Below, piece by piece: positions 50,654 to 59,443 of a stretch of 64,000 nucleotides of DNA. Source of the stretch: Jiangella anatolica (GTDB lineage: Bacteria; Actinomycetota; Actinomycetes; Jiangellales; Jiangellaceae); NCBI RefSeq assembly GCF_003236295.1, contig NZ_POTW01000007.1:57192-121191 (forward strand). Reading direction: 5' to 3'. The translations under genes and the position numbers were made by a program. The notes under the pieces were generated by a model. It saw only the letters and a list, made by a program, of their open reading frames with translations, was not told where the DNA came from and searched no databases. Position 1 is the first letter of the stretch. Each line of letters begins with the position of its first letter.

Positions 50654-52162
50654 ATGGCCGTCGCCCTGGCCGCACCGCACCGCGACGCCGTCGCCGCCGG
50701 TGAGCGCGCCGTCGCCGCGGGCGGCAACGCGCTCGACGCCGCCCTGGCCGCCGCGGTCGCGCTCACCGTCGTCTACCCGCACCAGTGCGCGCTCGGCGGC
50801 GACCTCGTCGCACTGGTGCGCTCGCCCGAAGGGGTGACGACGGCGGTCGTCGCGGCCGGCGTCGCGCCGCGGGAGATCGGGCGGGTGTCGGCCGGTTGGA
50901 CCGCGATGCCGCGGCAGGGTGCGCACACGGTGACGGTGCCGGGCATCGTCGCCGGCTGGACCGAGCTGGTCCGCCTCGGCGCCCGGCTGCCGCTGGCCTC
51001 GTCGTTCCTGGCCGCGGCCGACATCGCGGCGGACGGCACGCCGGTGAGCGCAGGCCTGGAGCGGGCGCTGGACGTCCGCCGCGAGGCCGTGCTCGCCGAT
51101 CCCGGCCTGCGGTCGGTGTTCGCGCCCGGCGGCGAGCCGCTGCGGGTCGGCGAGCCGCTGCGGCAGCCGGCCCTCGCCGCCACCCTGAGGCGCCTGACCG
51201 AGGATCCGCGGGACCTCTACGAGGGCGAGACGGCCGACGCCCTCGTGTCGGCGCTGCGGGCGCACGGCGGCACGCACACGGTCGCCGACTTCGCCGGCTA
51301 CCGGCCGGAGACCGTCCCCGCCGTGACCCGTGACATCGCCGGCGTGACCTGGTCGGTCGCGCCGCCCCCGTCCGTGGGACCGGTCCTGCTGGGCGTCGCG
51401 CGGGCCGTGGCCGGCGGCGCACCGGATCCCACTCGGCTGCTCGACGCCTGCCTGGCCGGCGTCAGGGCCCGGGCCGCGCACCTCGGCGACCCCCGCTCGG
51501 CCCACGACGGCCTGGAGGCGCTGCTGCGGCTGGACGGCGAGCCCGTCGCGGTCGCGCCGGAGCCGCGCGCCGGCGGCGACACCGTGGCGGTGACGGCGAG
51601 CGACGACGCCGGCTGGAGCGTCACCATCGTGCAGAGCGTCTTCCAGAGCTTCGGCGCCGGCCTGCTCGACCTCGCGACCGGCATCGTGCTGCACAACCGC
51701 GGCGCGGCGTTCAGCCTGGACCCGTCGTCGCCGGCCCGGCTGGCGCCCGGCGCGCGGCCGCCGCACACCCTGTGCCCCGTCATCGTCGAGTCGGCGGGGA
51801 CGACGGTGGTGGCGGGGTGCCAGGGCGGCCGGGCCCAGCCGTGGATCCTGGCCCAGCTGCTGCCCGCGCTCACCGACCCGCGGCGGCCGCTCGACGACGT
51901 GCTCGCCTGGCCGCGCTGGGTGATCGGCGACGTCGACCTCGGCCACGCCGAGCTCACCCTCGTCGCCGAGCCGGGCGTCGCCGACGAGGTCACGGCGGCC
52001 GCGGCCGCCGCCGGGTTGCCCGTCGCCCGGTTCCCCGGCCCGGCCGACACGGCCGGACACGTCCAGGTGTGCCGTCGGCACGGGAACACACTGGAGGCCG
52101 CGAGCGACCCCAGAGCCGACGGCGTGGGCGTCGTCGCATCGAGACACCAGGAGGAGAGATGA
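50654..52162 (+). CDS. Cytoplasmic gamma-glutamyltransferase-family hydrolase
   Basis: Predicted 502 residues. The GGT fold is clear from GGNALDAALAAAVALTVVYPHQCALGG (read in parts), PGIVAGWTEL and a self-processing site, probably Thr in GGDTVAVTASDD, followed by FGAGLLDL. Unlike most GGTs there is no signal peptide, and the small-subunit glycine-rich loop is diverged, so it probably works inside the cell. Beside a glutamine-synthetase-like ligase it may remove gamma-glutamyl from an amide intermediate. The ATG follows the oxidase stop by 1 bp, and the TGA overlaps the amine oxidase ATG. Confidence 0.85.
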   Translation: MAVALAAPHRDAVAAGERAVAAGGNALDAALAAAVALTVVYPHQCALGGDLVALVRSPEGVTTAVVAAGVAPREIGRVSAGWTAMPRQGAHTVTVPGIVAGWTELVRLGARLPLASSFLAAADIAADGTPVSAGLERALDVRREAVLADPGLRSVFAPGGEPLRVGEPLRQPALAATLRRLTEDPRDLYEGETADALVSALRAHGGTHTVADFAGYRPETVPAVTRDIAGVTWSVAPPPSVGPVLLGVARAVAGGAPDPTRLLDACLAGVRARAAHLGDPRSAHDGLEALLRLDGEPVAVAPEPRAGGDTVAVTASDDAGWSVTIVQSVFQSFGAGLLDLATGIVLHNRGAAFSLDPSSPARLAPGARPPHTLCPVIVESAGTTVVAGCQGGRAQPWILAQLLPALTDPRRPLDDVLAWPRWVIGDVDLGHAELTLVAEPGVADEVTAAAAAAGLPVARFPGPADTAGHVQVCRRHGNTLEAASDPRADGVGVVASRHQEER

Positions 52163-54090
52163 CCACGGCACGCCTGTGGAGCGACCCGCTGGGCCCCGAG
52201 GAGATCGCCGGCGTCGTCGTCCTCGTGCGGCAGGACGACCGCATCGGCACGCGCCCGCGCTTCTGGGGCATCGCCGTCGAGGAGGGGATCGCCCGCGGCC
52301 TCGCGCCGGGCCAGGGTCGCCCGGTGCGGCTCGTCGTCATGAACCCCGACGAGCACGCGGCGTGGGAGGTCACCGGCTGGACGGCCGGGTCGGACCGGGC
52401 GGCGTCCGTCGTGGCCTGGCAGCCCGTCGACGCCAAGCGTCCCGGCGTCTCGTCGGAGGAGGCGCGGCTGGTCGCCCAGGCCGCCCGCGAGCACCCGCTG
52501 CTCAAGGAGGCGCTGGCCAAGCGCGGCATCGACGACACCTCCCTGGTCTGGGTCGACCCGGAGTCGATCACCGGCTTCGAGCCCGAGGACCTCGCCGACC
52601 GGCGGCTGTCGTGGGGGACCGTGTGGCACCGCGAGTCCGCCGACGACAACGGCTACGCCCGCCCGGTCGCGGGCCTGGTCCCGATCGTCGACCTGGAGAC
52701 GCTCGACATCGTCCGCATCGAGGACCACGGCGTCATCCCGATGGCGAGCGAGACCGGCGTGTACCGCTCCGGCACCTGGGGCCCGGACCGCGAGGTCGCG
52801 CCGCTGGAGATCACCCAGCCGCAGGGTCCGGGCTTCGCTGTCGACGGCCACGAGGTGAGCTGGCAGAACTGGACGTTCCGCCTCGGCTTCACCCACCGCG
52901 AGGGCCTGGTGCTGCACGACCTCGTCTACCGCGACGGCGACACGGTGCGGCCGGTGCTGCGCCGCGCGGCGGTGAACGAGATGTACGTCCCGTACCTCGA
53001 CTCCGACCCGACCGCCTACCGCAAGAACTTCTTCGACTGGGGCGAATACGGAGCCGGGCCGCTCACCGCGTCGCTGGAGCTGGGCTGCGACTGCCTGGGC
53101 GAGATCCGCTACTTCGACGCGCACGTGCTCGACGGCCACGGCGAGGTCAAGACGATCGCGAACGGCGTCTGCATGCACGAGGAGGACTACTCGATCCTCT
53201 GGAAGCACGTGAACACCCGCACCGGCGAGGCGGACGTGCGGCGGTCGCGCCGGCTGGTCATCTCGTTCTTCGCGACGGTCGCGAACTACGACTACGGCTT
53301 CTACTGGTCGCTGTACCAGGACGGCGCGATCGAGCTGGAGATCAAGCTGACCGGCATCTTGTCGGTGTCCGGCATCGACGACGGCGAGTCGCCGCGCTAC
53401 GGCCGGATGGTCGGCCCCAACGTCCAGGCGCCGACGCACCAGCACTACTTCGCGATCCGGCTGGACACCGCGATCGACGGCCCGCTCAACCGGCTGGTCG
53501 AGGTGCACGCGGAGGTCGAGGAGGACGAGGAGCTCAACCCGTACGGCAACGCGTGCCGCATGGTGCCGACCGTCATCGCGTCCGAGCTGGAGGCGGGCCG
53601 CACGAACGACCCGTCCCGGGCGCTGCACTGGCGTGTCGAGAGCACCGAGCGCACCAACCGCTACGGCGAGCCGACCGCGTTCCGGCTCGGGCTGCCGAAC
53701 ACCACCCGGCTGTTCGCCCGGCCCGGCAGCGTCGTCGAGCGCAAGGCGCCGTTCATCGCCAAGCACCTGTGGGCGACGGCGTACGACCCGGCCGAGCGGT
53801 TCATCGCGGGGGAGTACCCGAACCAGGCGCCGTTGGGCGAGGAGGGCATCGCCGCGTGGCGGCAGGCCGACCGGCCGCTGGACGGCGCCGAACTGGTCCT
53901 GTGGCCGATCATCGCCTCGCACCACTACGTGCGCCCGGAGGACTGGCCGATCATGCCCGTGCAGCACATCGGGCTGCGGCTGGAGCCGGACGGGTTCTTC
54001 GACCGCAACCCGGCGCTCGACGTGCCGCCGTCCCAGCCGTCGGCGCACTGTCACTCCGAGGCCGGGCACGCACACCACGACCACCACTAG
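52159..54090 (+). CDS. Copper-containing primary amine oxidase
   Basis: Predicted 643 residues, close to Arthrobacter phenylethylamine oxidase (about 638). The TPQ precursor is Tyr377 in VANYDYGFYW, the catalytic base Asp293 in FFDWGEYGAG, and the copper ligands His427 and His429 (THQHYFAI) plus probably His603 (MPVQHIGL). It oxidises a primary amine to an aldehyde with ammonia and peroxide. No signal peptide is present. The C-terminus ends in a His-rich tail (AHCHSEAGHAHHDHH) that may bind copper or nickel. It is coupled to the GGT gene, and the reductase gene follows 9 bp later. The aldehyde product could go to the aldehyde dehydrogenase at 57972. Confidence 0.95.
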   Translation: MTTARLWSDPLGPEEIAGVVVLVRQDDRIGTRPRFWGIAVEEGIARGLAPGQGRPVRLVVMNPDEHAAWEVTGWTAGSDRAASVVAWQPVDAKRPGVSSEEARLVAQAAREHPLLKEALAKRGIDDTSLVWVDPESITGFEPEDLADRRLSWGTVWHRESADDNGYARPVAGLVPIVDLETLDIVRIEDHGVIPMASETGVYRSGTWGPDREVAPLEITQPQGPGFAVDGHEVSWQNWTFRLGFTHREGLVLHDLVYRDGDTVRPVLRRAAVNEMYVPYLDSDPTAYRKNFFDWGEYGAGPLTASLELGCDCLGEIRYFDAHVLDGHGEVKTIANGVCMHEEDYSILWKHVNTRTGEADVRRSRRLVISFFATVANYDYGFYWSLYQDGAIELEIKLTGILSVSGIDDGESPRYGRMVGPNVQAPTHQHYFAIRLDTAIDGPLNRLVEVHAEVEEDEELNPYGNACRMVPTVIASELEAGRTNDPSRALHWRVESTERTNRYGEPTAFRLGLPNTTRLFARPGSVVERKAPFIAKHLWATAYDPAERFIAGEYPNQAPLGEEGIAAWRQADRPLDGAELVLWPIIASHHYVRPEDWPIMPVQHIGLRLEPDGFFDRNPALDVPPSQPSAHCHSEAGHAHHDHH

Positions 54091-54099
54091 GAGGCCCGC

Positions 54100-55038
54100 A
54101 TGGCCACTCGGGCCGACGCTCCCGAGCTGCCCGTCCGGGTGCGGGCGATGACGATCGAGGCCGAGGACGTGCTCTCGGTCGAGCTGGAGGCGCTCGGCGG
54201 CGCGCTGCCGGCGTGGGAGCCGGGCGCGCACATCGACCTCGTCGCACCGGGCGCGCCGGTGCGGCAGTACTCCCTGTGCGGCGACCCGGCGGCCAGCCGG
54301 TACCGCATCGCCGTGCTGCGCGAGGACACCAGCCGCGGCGGTTCGCGTCACGTGCACGAGGCGCTGCGGCCGGGCGACGTGCTGAGGGTGCGCGGCCCGC
54401 ACAACCACTTCGCCCTGCAGCCCGCGCGGGATGTGCTGTTCATCGCCGGCGGCATCGGCATCACCCCGCTGCTGCCGATGGTGCGCCGGGCCGCGGCCGA
54501 CGGGATCGGGTGGCGGCTGCTGTACCTGGGCGCGTCGCGGTCGCGGATGCCGTTCCTCGACGAGCTCGCGGCGCTGGACGGCGACGTCGCCGTCGTCGCG
54601 CGGGACTCGGGTCGGCGCGCGGACCTCGCGCGCGAGGTCGCCGACCGGCCGGACGCGCTCGTCTACGCCTGCGGGCCCGAACGCATGCTGGCGCAGCTGC
54701 GGTCGCTGGTCCCGGAGGAGCGGTTGCGCTGCGAGTACTTCACGGCCCCGGCCGTGGAGTACGAGCCCGGCGGCACGTTCGCCGTCCGCCTGGCCCGGAC
54801 GGGCGTCGAGCTGGAGGTGCCGCCGGACCGCTCGGTCCTGGAGGTCCTGCGCGAGGCCGGCGTCGACGTGCTCACCGACTGCGAGGAGGGCATCTGCGGC
54901 AGCTGCGAGACCCGCGTGGTGGAGGGCGAGGTCGAGCACCGCGACTACGTGCTCACCACGCAGGAACGGGCCGCCAACGACTGCATGATGGTCTGCGTCT
55001 CCAGGGCGGCCTGTCCGCTCCTGGTCCTCGACGCGTGA
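54100..55038 (+). CDS. Ferredoxin-containing oxidoreductase (phthalate-dioxygenase-reductase type)
   Basis: Predicted 312 residues, the normal size of PDR/VanB reductases. Domain order is FMN (VRQYSLCGD), NAD (FIAGGIGITPLLPM) and a C-terminal plant-type [2Fe-2S] ferredoxin (DCEEGICGSCETRVVEG with a fourth Cys in MMVCVS). It passes electrons from NADH to the Rieske oxygenase encoded next. A GntR operator pair lies between the two genes, so partners in one enzyme system begin separate transcription units. Confidence 0.95.
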   Translation: MATRADAPELPVRVRAMTIEAEDVLSVELEALGGALPAWEPGAHIDLVAPGAPVRQYSLCGDPAASRYRIAVLREDTSRGGSRHVHEALRPGDVLRVRGPHNHFALQPARDVLFIAGGIGITPLLPMVRRAAADGIGWRLLYLGASRSRMPFLDELAALDGDVAVVARDSGRRADLAREVADRPDALVYACGPERMLAQLRSLVPEERLRCEYFTAPAVEYEPGGTFAVRLARTGVELEVPPDRSVLEVLREAGVDVLTDCEEGICGSCETRVVEGEVEHRDYVLTTQERAANDCMMVCVSRAACPLLVLDA

Positions 55039-55040
55039 CT

Positions 55041-55073
55041 ATTGGATACAATCAGGCTAGGATCGGATCCTAA
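55041..55073. promoter_or_regulatory. GntR-type operator pair upstream of the Rieske oxygenase operon
   Basis: ATTGGATACAAT at 55041-55052 and TCGGATCCTAA at 55063-55073; cores start 21 bp apart (55042 and 55063). It overlaps the in-frame TTG at 55042, which argues against that codon as the oxygenase start. Confidence 0.65.
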
Positions 55074-55098
55074 GGTTGAGGCGAGGGAGCCGCGCGTC

Positions 55099-56436
55099 AT
55101 GCTGAAGCAGGAAGACAACGAGAAGATCACCCGCTCCGGCCCCGGCACGCCGCTGGGCTCGTTGCTCAGGTCCTACTGGCAGCCCGCGGCGCTGGTGTCG
55201 GAGATGCCCAGCGAGCGCCCGGTCAAGGCGATCAAGCTGCTCGGCGAGGACCTCGTCCTGTTCAAGAAGAGCGACGGCTGGGGGCTGATCAGCCGGTTCT
55301 GCGCCCATCGCGGGGTCGACCTGTCCTACGGGCGGCTGGAGAACGACGGCGTGCGCTGCCTCTACCACGGGTGGCTCTACGACGGCGAGGGGCGCTGCGT
55401 CGAGCAGCCCGCCGAGCCCGAGCACAGCCAGTTCCTCGGCAAGATCCGCATCGCCAACTACCCGTGCGTGGAGAGGAACGGGATCATCTTCGCCTACCTC
55501 GGCGCCGGCGATCCGCCGCCGTTCCCGCACTACGACTGCTTCGTCGCGCCCGAGGAGTACACGTTCGCGTTCAAGGGCCTGTGGGAGTGCAACTGGCTGC
55601 AGGGCCTGGAGGGCGGCATCGACCCCAGCCACGTCTCGTTCCTGCACCGCTTCATCCAGGAGGACCCGCGCGAGGTCTACGGGCAGCAGTTCAGCGAGGA
55701 GGTCGAGGGCACCGGCAAGAAGCTCTCGATGCTCGTCGGCGAGAACTACCGTCCCGACATCGAGGTGGAGAGCGCCGACCATGGCCTGCGCGTCTTCGCG
55801 CTGCGGCAGCTGACCGAGGACATCAAGCACGTCAGGGTGACGAACCTGCTGTTCCCCAACGCGTTCGTGGTGCCGTTCGGCAACTCGAAGGTCTTCACCC
55901 AGTGGCACGTGCCGATCGACGACGAGACCCACTACTGGTACATGATCTGGTACGACTTCGCCGAGCGGACCGACAAGGACACCCTGCTCCAGCAGCGGCT
56001 GGAGGGCGTGAGCCTGCCGGACTACCGGCCGCTGCGCAACCGGAGCAACAACTGGGGCTTCGACGCGCGGGAGCAGAAGGAGCTCACCTACACCGGGATG
56101 GGCCTGGACATCAACGTCCACGACCAGTGGGCGGTCGAGAGCATGGGCCCGATCCAGGACCGCACGGTCGAGCGGCTGGGCGTCTCCGACCGCGCGGTGA
56201 CGGCGAACCGGCGGCTGCTGCTGCGCGCCATCGACGCGTTCGCGGCGGGCGGCCAGACGCCGGCGCACCCGGTCGGCGAGGACGACGCGGCCGCGCTCAC
56301 CGGGCCGCTGGCCGTCGACACCATCGCCGCCAACGACGTGTGGCAGACGCGGTGGATCGAGCGGGAGCAGGAGCGACGGAAGGCCTCCCCGTGGGCGGCC
56401 GGCACCGCACGCGCCGAGGCGCACGCCGATGCGTGA
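55099..56436 (+). CDS. Rieske non-heme iron oxygenase (phthalate 4,5-dioxygenase-like)
   Basis: Predicted 445 residues; GAGGGAG nine bases upstream favours the ATG at 55099. The Rieske cluster ligands are Cys68, His70, Cys87 and His90 (CAHRGVDL and CLYHGW). The catalytic iron site has the expected D/H/H pattern in GGIDPSHVSFLH. It resembles the alpha-only oxygenases such as phthalate dioxygenase, 3-phenoxybenzoate oxygenase and demethylases, which work with a PDR-type reductase as found just upstream. It hydroxylates or demethylates an aromatic or related compound; the substrate is unknown. A product reaching protocatechuate would enter PcaHG. It overlaps the glutamine-synthetase-like gene by 8 bp. 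Confidence 0.93.
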   Translation: MLKQEDNEKITRSGPGTPLGSLLRSYWQPAALVSEMPSERPVKAIKLLGEDLVLFKKSDGWGLISRFCAHRGVDLSYGRLENDGVRCLYHGWLYDGEGRCVEQPAEPEHSQFLGKIRIANYPCVERNGIIFAYLGAGDPPPFPHYDCFVAPEEYTFAFKGLWECNWLQGLEGGIDPSHVSFLHRFIQEDPREVYGQQFSEEVEGTGKKLSMLVGENYRPDIEVESADHGLRVFALRQLTEDIKHVRVTNLLFPNAFVVPFGNSKVFTQWHVPIDDETHYWYMIWYDFAERTDKDTLLQQRLEGVSLPDYRPLRNRSNNWGFDAREQKELTYTGMGLDINVHDQWAVESMGPIQDRTVERLGVSDRAVTANRRLLLRAIDAFAAGGQTPAHPVGEDDAAALTGPLAVDTIAANDVWQTRWIEREQERRKASPWAAGTARAEAHADA

Positions 56437-57958
56437 GCGCAACGCCGACGAGCGCCCGGTCGCGGCGGCCGGCGGCGGTGTCTCGGCGCGGCCGATGCTG
56501 GCCGAGGACCGCGGCGGCTTCGTCGACCGGCACGACCTGTGGTCCGAGGCGCAGTACGCGGCGGCCGGCCAGCTGCGGCGGGTCGTCGACGAGCTCGGCA
56601 TCGAGATGGTGCGGTTCTCCTTCGTCGACCAGCACGGCCTGCTGCGCGGCAAGACGCTGACCCGGGCGGCCGTGCCCGCCGCGCTGCGCTCCGGGGTGAC
56701 GGCGCCCAGCTCGCTGCTGCTCAAGGACACCTCGGGGCAGTCGGTGTTCCCGGTCTTCTCCGCCGACACCGGCGTGGGCGTCGGCGGCTTCAGCGGCGCC
56801 GGCGACATCGTGCTCGTCCCGGACCCGACGACGTTCCGCGTGCTGCCGTGGACGGACCGGACCGCGATGGTCCTGTGCGACGTGCGCTTCCCCGACGGCT
56901 CGCCGGTGCCGTTCTGCACCCGCTCGATCCTGCGCACCGAGCTGGCGACGCTGGCCGCGCGCGGCTACGCCATGACCGTCGGCGCCGAGCTGGAGTTCCA
57001 CGTGCTCCGCGAGGCCGGCGTGGGCGTCGGCCCGGACCAGGTGGGCGGCCCGGGGCGGCCGGGCGCCGCGTCGCCCGTCCTGCCTACCACACGCGGCGCG
57101 CAACTGCTGCACGACGAGGGCCTGGATGCCATGCAGCCGCTGGTCGACGCGCTCTACCGCGGGCTGACGCTGCTGGACCTGCCGCTGCGCTCGATCGAGC
57201 TGGAGTTCGGGCCGAGCCAGTTCGAGCTCACCATGGAGGCCGGCGACGCCGCCGAGGTGGCCGACGCGATCGTGCTGTGCCGCACCGCCGTGCGCCGCAT
57301 CGCGGCCGGGCTCGGCTACCACGCGACGTTCATGTCCCGGCCGCAGGGCGCCGAAGGGGCGTCGACCGGCTGGCACCTGCACCAGTCGCTGCGCGACCTC
57401 GCGACCGGCGCCGGCGTGTTCGTCCCCGACACGCCCGGCGCCACCCTCTCCGCCGTCGGGTCTGCCTACCTCGCCGGCCTGCTCGACCACGCGCTCGCGG
57501 CCGCGGCGTTCACGACGCCGACCGTCAACGGCTACAAGCGCTACCAGCCGTTCTCGCTCGCGCCGGACCGCGTCGCGTGGGGGATCGACAACAAGGGCGC
57601 CATGATCCGTGCCGTCGGCGGTCCCGGCGACCCGGCCACGCGGCTGGAGAACCGGTCCGGCGAGCCGGCCGCGAACCCGTACCTGTACATCGCGTCGCAG
57701 CTGGTCAGCGGCATGGACGGGGTGGACCGCGGGCTCGTCCCGCCGGCGCCGACGACCCAGCCCTACGCCGACGGGGCGCAGCGGCTGCCGTCGAACCTCG
57801 GCGCGGCCGTCGACGCCCTGACCGGCGACGCCGCCTTCCGGGCTGCGTTCGGCGACACCGTGGTGGAGTGGTACGCCACCATCAAACGGGCCGAGTTCGA
57901 GCGATACCTGCGCCACGTCTCCGACTGGGAGCAGCGCGAGTACTTCGGGATCTTCTGA
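56429..57958 (+). CDS. Glutamine-synthetase-family ligase, probably gamma-glutamylamide synthetase
   Basis: Predicted 509 residues. The GS catalytic domain is complete (VGAELEFHVL, LEFGPSQFELTM, GWHLHQSL, RLENRSGEPAANPYLY), preceded by a beta-grasp domain (RFSFVDQHGLLRGK). The about 30-residue N-terminal extension before RPMLAEDRGG may be overlong. The context (Rieske oxygenase, amine oxidase, GGT) suggests that it joins glutamate to an amine, as in PuuA, IpuC or the aniline enzyme AtdA1, rather than making glutamine. That reading is inference. It overlaps the Rieske gene, and the aldehyde dehydrogenase follows 13 bp later. Confidence 0.88.
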   Translation: MRERNADERPVAAAGGGVSARPMLAEDRGGFVDRHDLWSEAQYAAAGQLRRVVDELGIEMVRFSFVDQHGLLRGKTLTRAAVPAALRSGVTAPSSLLLKDTSGQSVFPVFSADTGVGVGGFSGAGDIVLVPDPTTFRVLPWTDRTAMVLCDVRFPDGSPVPFCTRSILRTELATLAARGYAMTVGAELEFHVLREAGVGVGPDQVGGPGRPGAASPVLPTTRGAQLLHDEGLDAMQPLVDALYRGLTLLDLPLRSIELEFGPSQFELTMEAGDAAEVADAIVLCRTAVRRIAAGLGYHATFMSRPQGAEGASTGWHLHQSLRDLATGAGVFVPDTPGATLSAVGSAYLAGLLDHALAAAAFTTPTVNGYKRYQPFSLAPDRVAWGIDNKGAMIRAVGGPGDPATRLENRSGEPAANPYLYIASQLVSGMDGVDRGLVPPAPTTQPYADGAQRLPSNLGAAVDALTGDAAFRAAFGDTVVEWYATIKRAEFERYLRHVSDWEQREYFGIF

Positions 57959-57971
57959 GGAAGGATGCGCC

Positions 57972-59429
57972 GTGACCATCAGGACCGCCGTGCCCGCGCT
58001 GCCCGGCTACGAGCCGTTCCTCCGCGGCGACACCTGGGTCGACCTGGGTGACCGGGAGGAACGCGCCGTCGTCGACCCGGCGACCGAGGAGGTGCTCACG
58101 ACCGTCGCGCAGGCGACCGACGCCGACGTCGACGCCGCGGTCGCGGCCGCCGTGGCGGCGCACGAGGACCGCCGCTGGCGCGGCCTCGCGCCGCTGGAGC
58201 GCGCCCGCATCCTGAACCGGGTCGCCGAGCTGATCGAGGACGACCTGGAGGAGCTGGCGATCCTCGAGACGCGCGACAACGGCAAGCCCATCGAGCGCTC
58301 CCGCGCCGACACCGCCAGCGCCGCGCGCACGTTCCGGCACTTCGCCGGCGCGCCGTCGCGCCTCGGCGGCACGGTCGTCCCGATCGACGGCGGCGGCCAC
58401 CACGTGTACACGACGCTGGAGCCGGTCGGCCCGGTCGCCGTCGTCCTGCCGTGGAACTTCCCGATCATGACCGCGGCGTTCAAGCTCGCTCCCGCGCTCG
58501 CGGCCGGCTGCACCGTCGTCGCCAAGCCGGCCGAGGACACGCCGCTGACGCTGCTGCGCCTCGCCCGGATCCTGCTCGCGGCGGGCGTGCCGGACGGCGT
58601 CGTCAGCGTGCTCACCGGTGACGGCCGGGTCGGCGCCGCGCTCACCCGTCATCCCGGCATCGCCAAGGTGTCGTTCACCGGCTCGACGGAGGTGGGGCGC
58701 GCCGTCATGCACGCCGCCGCCGACGGCTTCAAGCGCGTCACGCTGGAGCTGGGCGGCAAGAGCCCCAACATCGTCTTCGCCGACGCCGACCTCGACGCCG
58801 CCGTCGTCACCGCGATGCGCGCGTCGTTCGGCCACTCCGGGCAGATGTGCACCGCGGGCAGCCGGCTTCTGGTGGAGCGCTCGATCGCCGCGGAGATGAC
58901 CGAGCGGCTGACGGCCGCCGTCGCCAAGGTGCCGGTGGGCGACGGCCTCGCCGGCGGCGTCACGGTCGGCCCGCTCGTCTCAGAAGAGCAGCGCGACCGC
59001 GTCCTCGGCTACATCCGCAAGGGTGTCGACGAGGGCGCGACGCTGGCGGCCGGCGGCGGGACCCGCGGCCCGGGCTTCTACGTCGAGCCCACCCTGTTCA
59101 CCGGCGTCACCAACGACATGACGATCGCGCGCGAGGAGATCTTCGGGCCGGTGGTGGGCGTCATCGCGTTCGACGACGAGGACGACGCGGTCCGCATCGC
59201 CAACGACACCGCGTACGGCCTGGCCGCCGGCGTCTGGACCCGCGACCTGTCCCGGGCGCACCGCATGGCCGCGGCGATCCGGGCCGGCACCGTCTGGGTG
59301 AACACCTACAACGTGTTCGACCCGGCGCTCTCCTTCGGCGGCGTCGGCGAGTCCGGGCTCGGGCGCGACCTCGGCGACGAGGGACTGCGCGGCTTCTGTG
59401 AGCCCAAGAGCGTCGTCATGGCGATCTGA
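57972..59429 (+). CDS. Aldehyde dehydrogenase
   Basis: Predicted 485 residues, GTG start with GAGGAAGGA upstream. Standard ALDH features: PWNFPIMTAAFKLAPAL, SFTGSTEVGR, Glu259 in LELGGKSPN and Cys293 in GQMCTAG. It is of the broad class that includes phenylacetaldehyde and gamma-glutamyl-aminoaldehyde dehydrogenases. It would oxidise the aldehyde released by the copper amine oxidase or a gamma-glutamyl aldehyde. Mid-operon, 14 bp before the next gene. Confidence 0.95.
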   Translation: MTIRTAVPALPGYEPFLRGDTWVDLGDREERAVVDPATEEVLTTVAQATDADVDAAVAAAVAAHEDRRWRGLAPLERARILNRVAELIEDDLEELAILETRDNGKPIERSRADTASAARTFRHFAGAPSRLGGTVVPIDGGGHHVYTTLEPVGPVAVVLPWNFPIMTAAFKLAPALAAGCTVVAKPAEDTPLTLLRLARILLAAGVPDGVVSVLTGDGRVGAALTRHPGIAKVSFTGSTEVGRAVMHAAADGFKRVTLELGGKSPNIVFADADLDAAVVTAMRASFGHSGQMCTAGSRLLVERSIAAEMTERLTAAVAKVPVGDGLAGGVTVGPLVSEEQRDRVLGYIRKGVDEGATLAAGGGTRGPGFYVEPTLFTGVTNDMTIAREEIFGPVVGVIAFDDEDDAVRIANDTAYGLAAGVWTRDLSRAHRMAAAIRAGTVWVNTYNVFDPALSFGGVGESGLGRDLGDEGLRGFCEPKSVVMAI

Positions 59430-59443
59430 TCGAGAGGACGGAC

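Noticed and set aside
51298..54939. 1213-codon open frame on the minus strand across the GGT and amine oxidase genes
   Set aside because: It mirrors three strongly supported plus-strand genes, and its composition is that of an antisense shadow.
56429..57958. Housekeeping glutamine synthetase
   Set aside because: Located in a catabolic operon with amine oxidase, GGT and Rieske genes; the conserved core alone does not prove ammonia as substrate.
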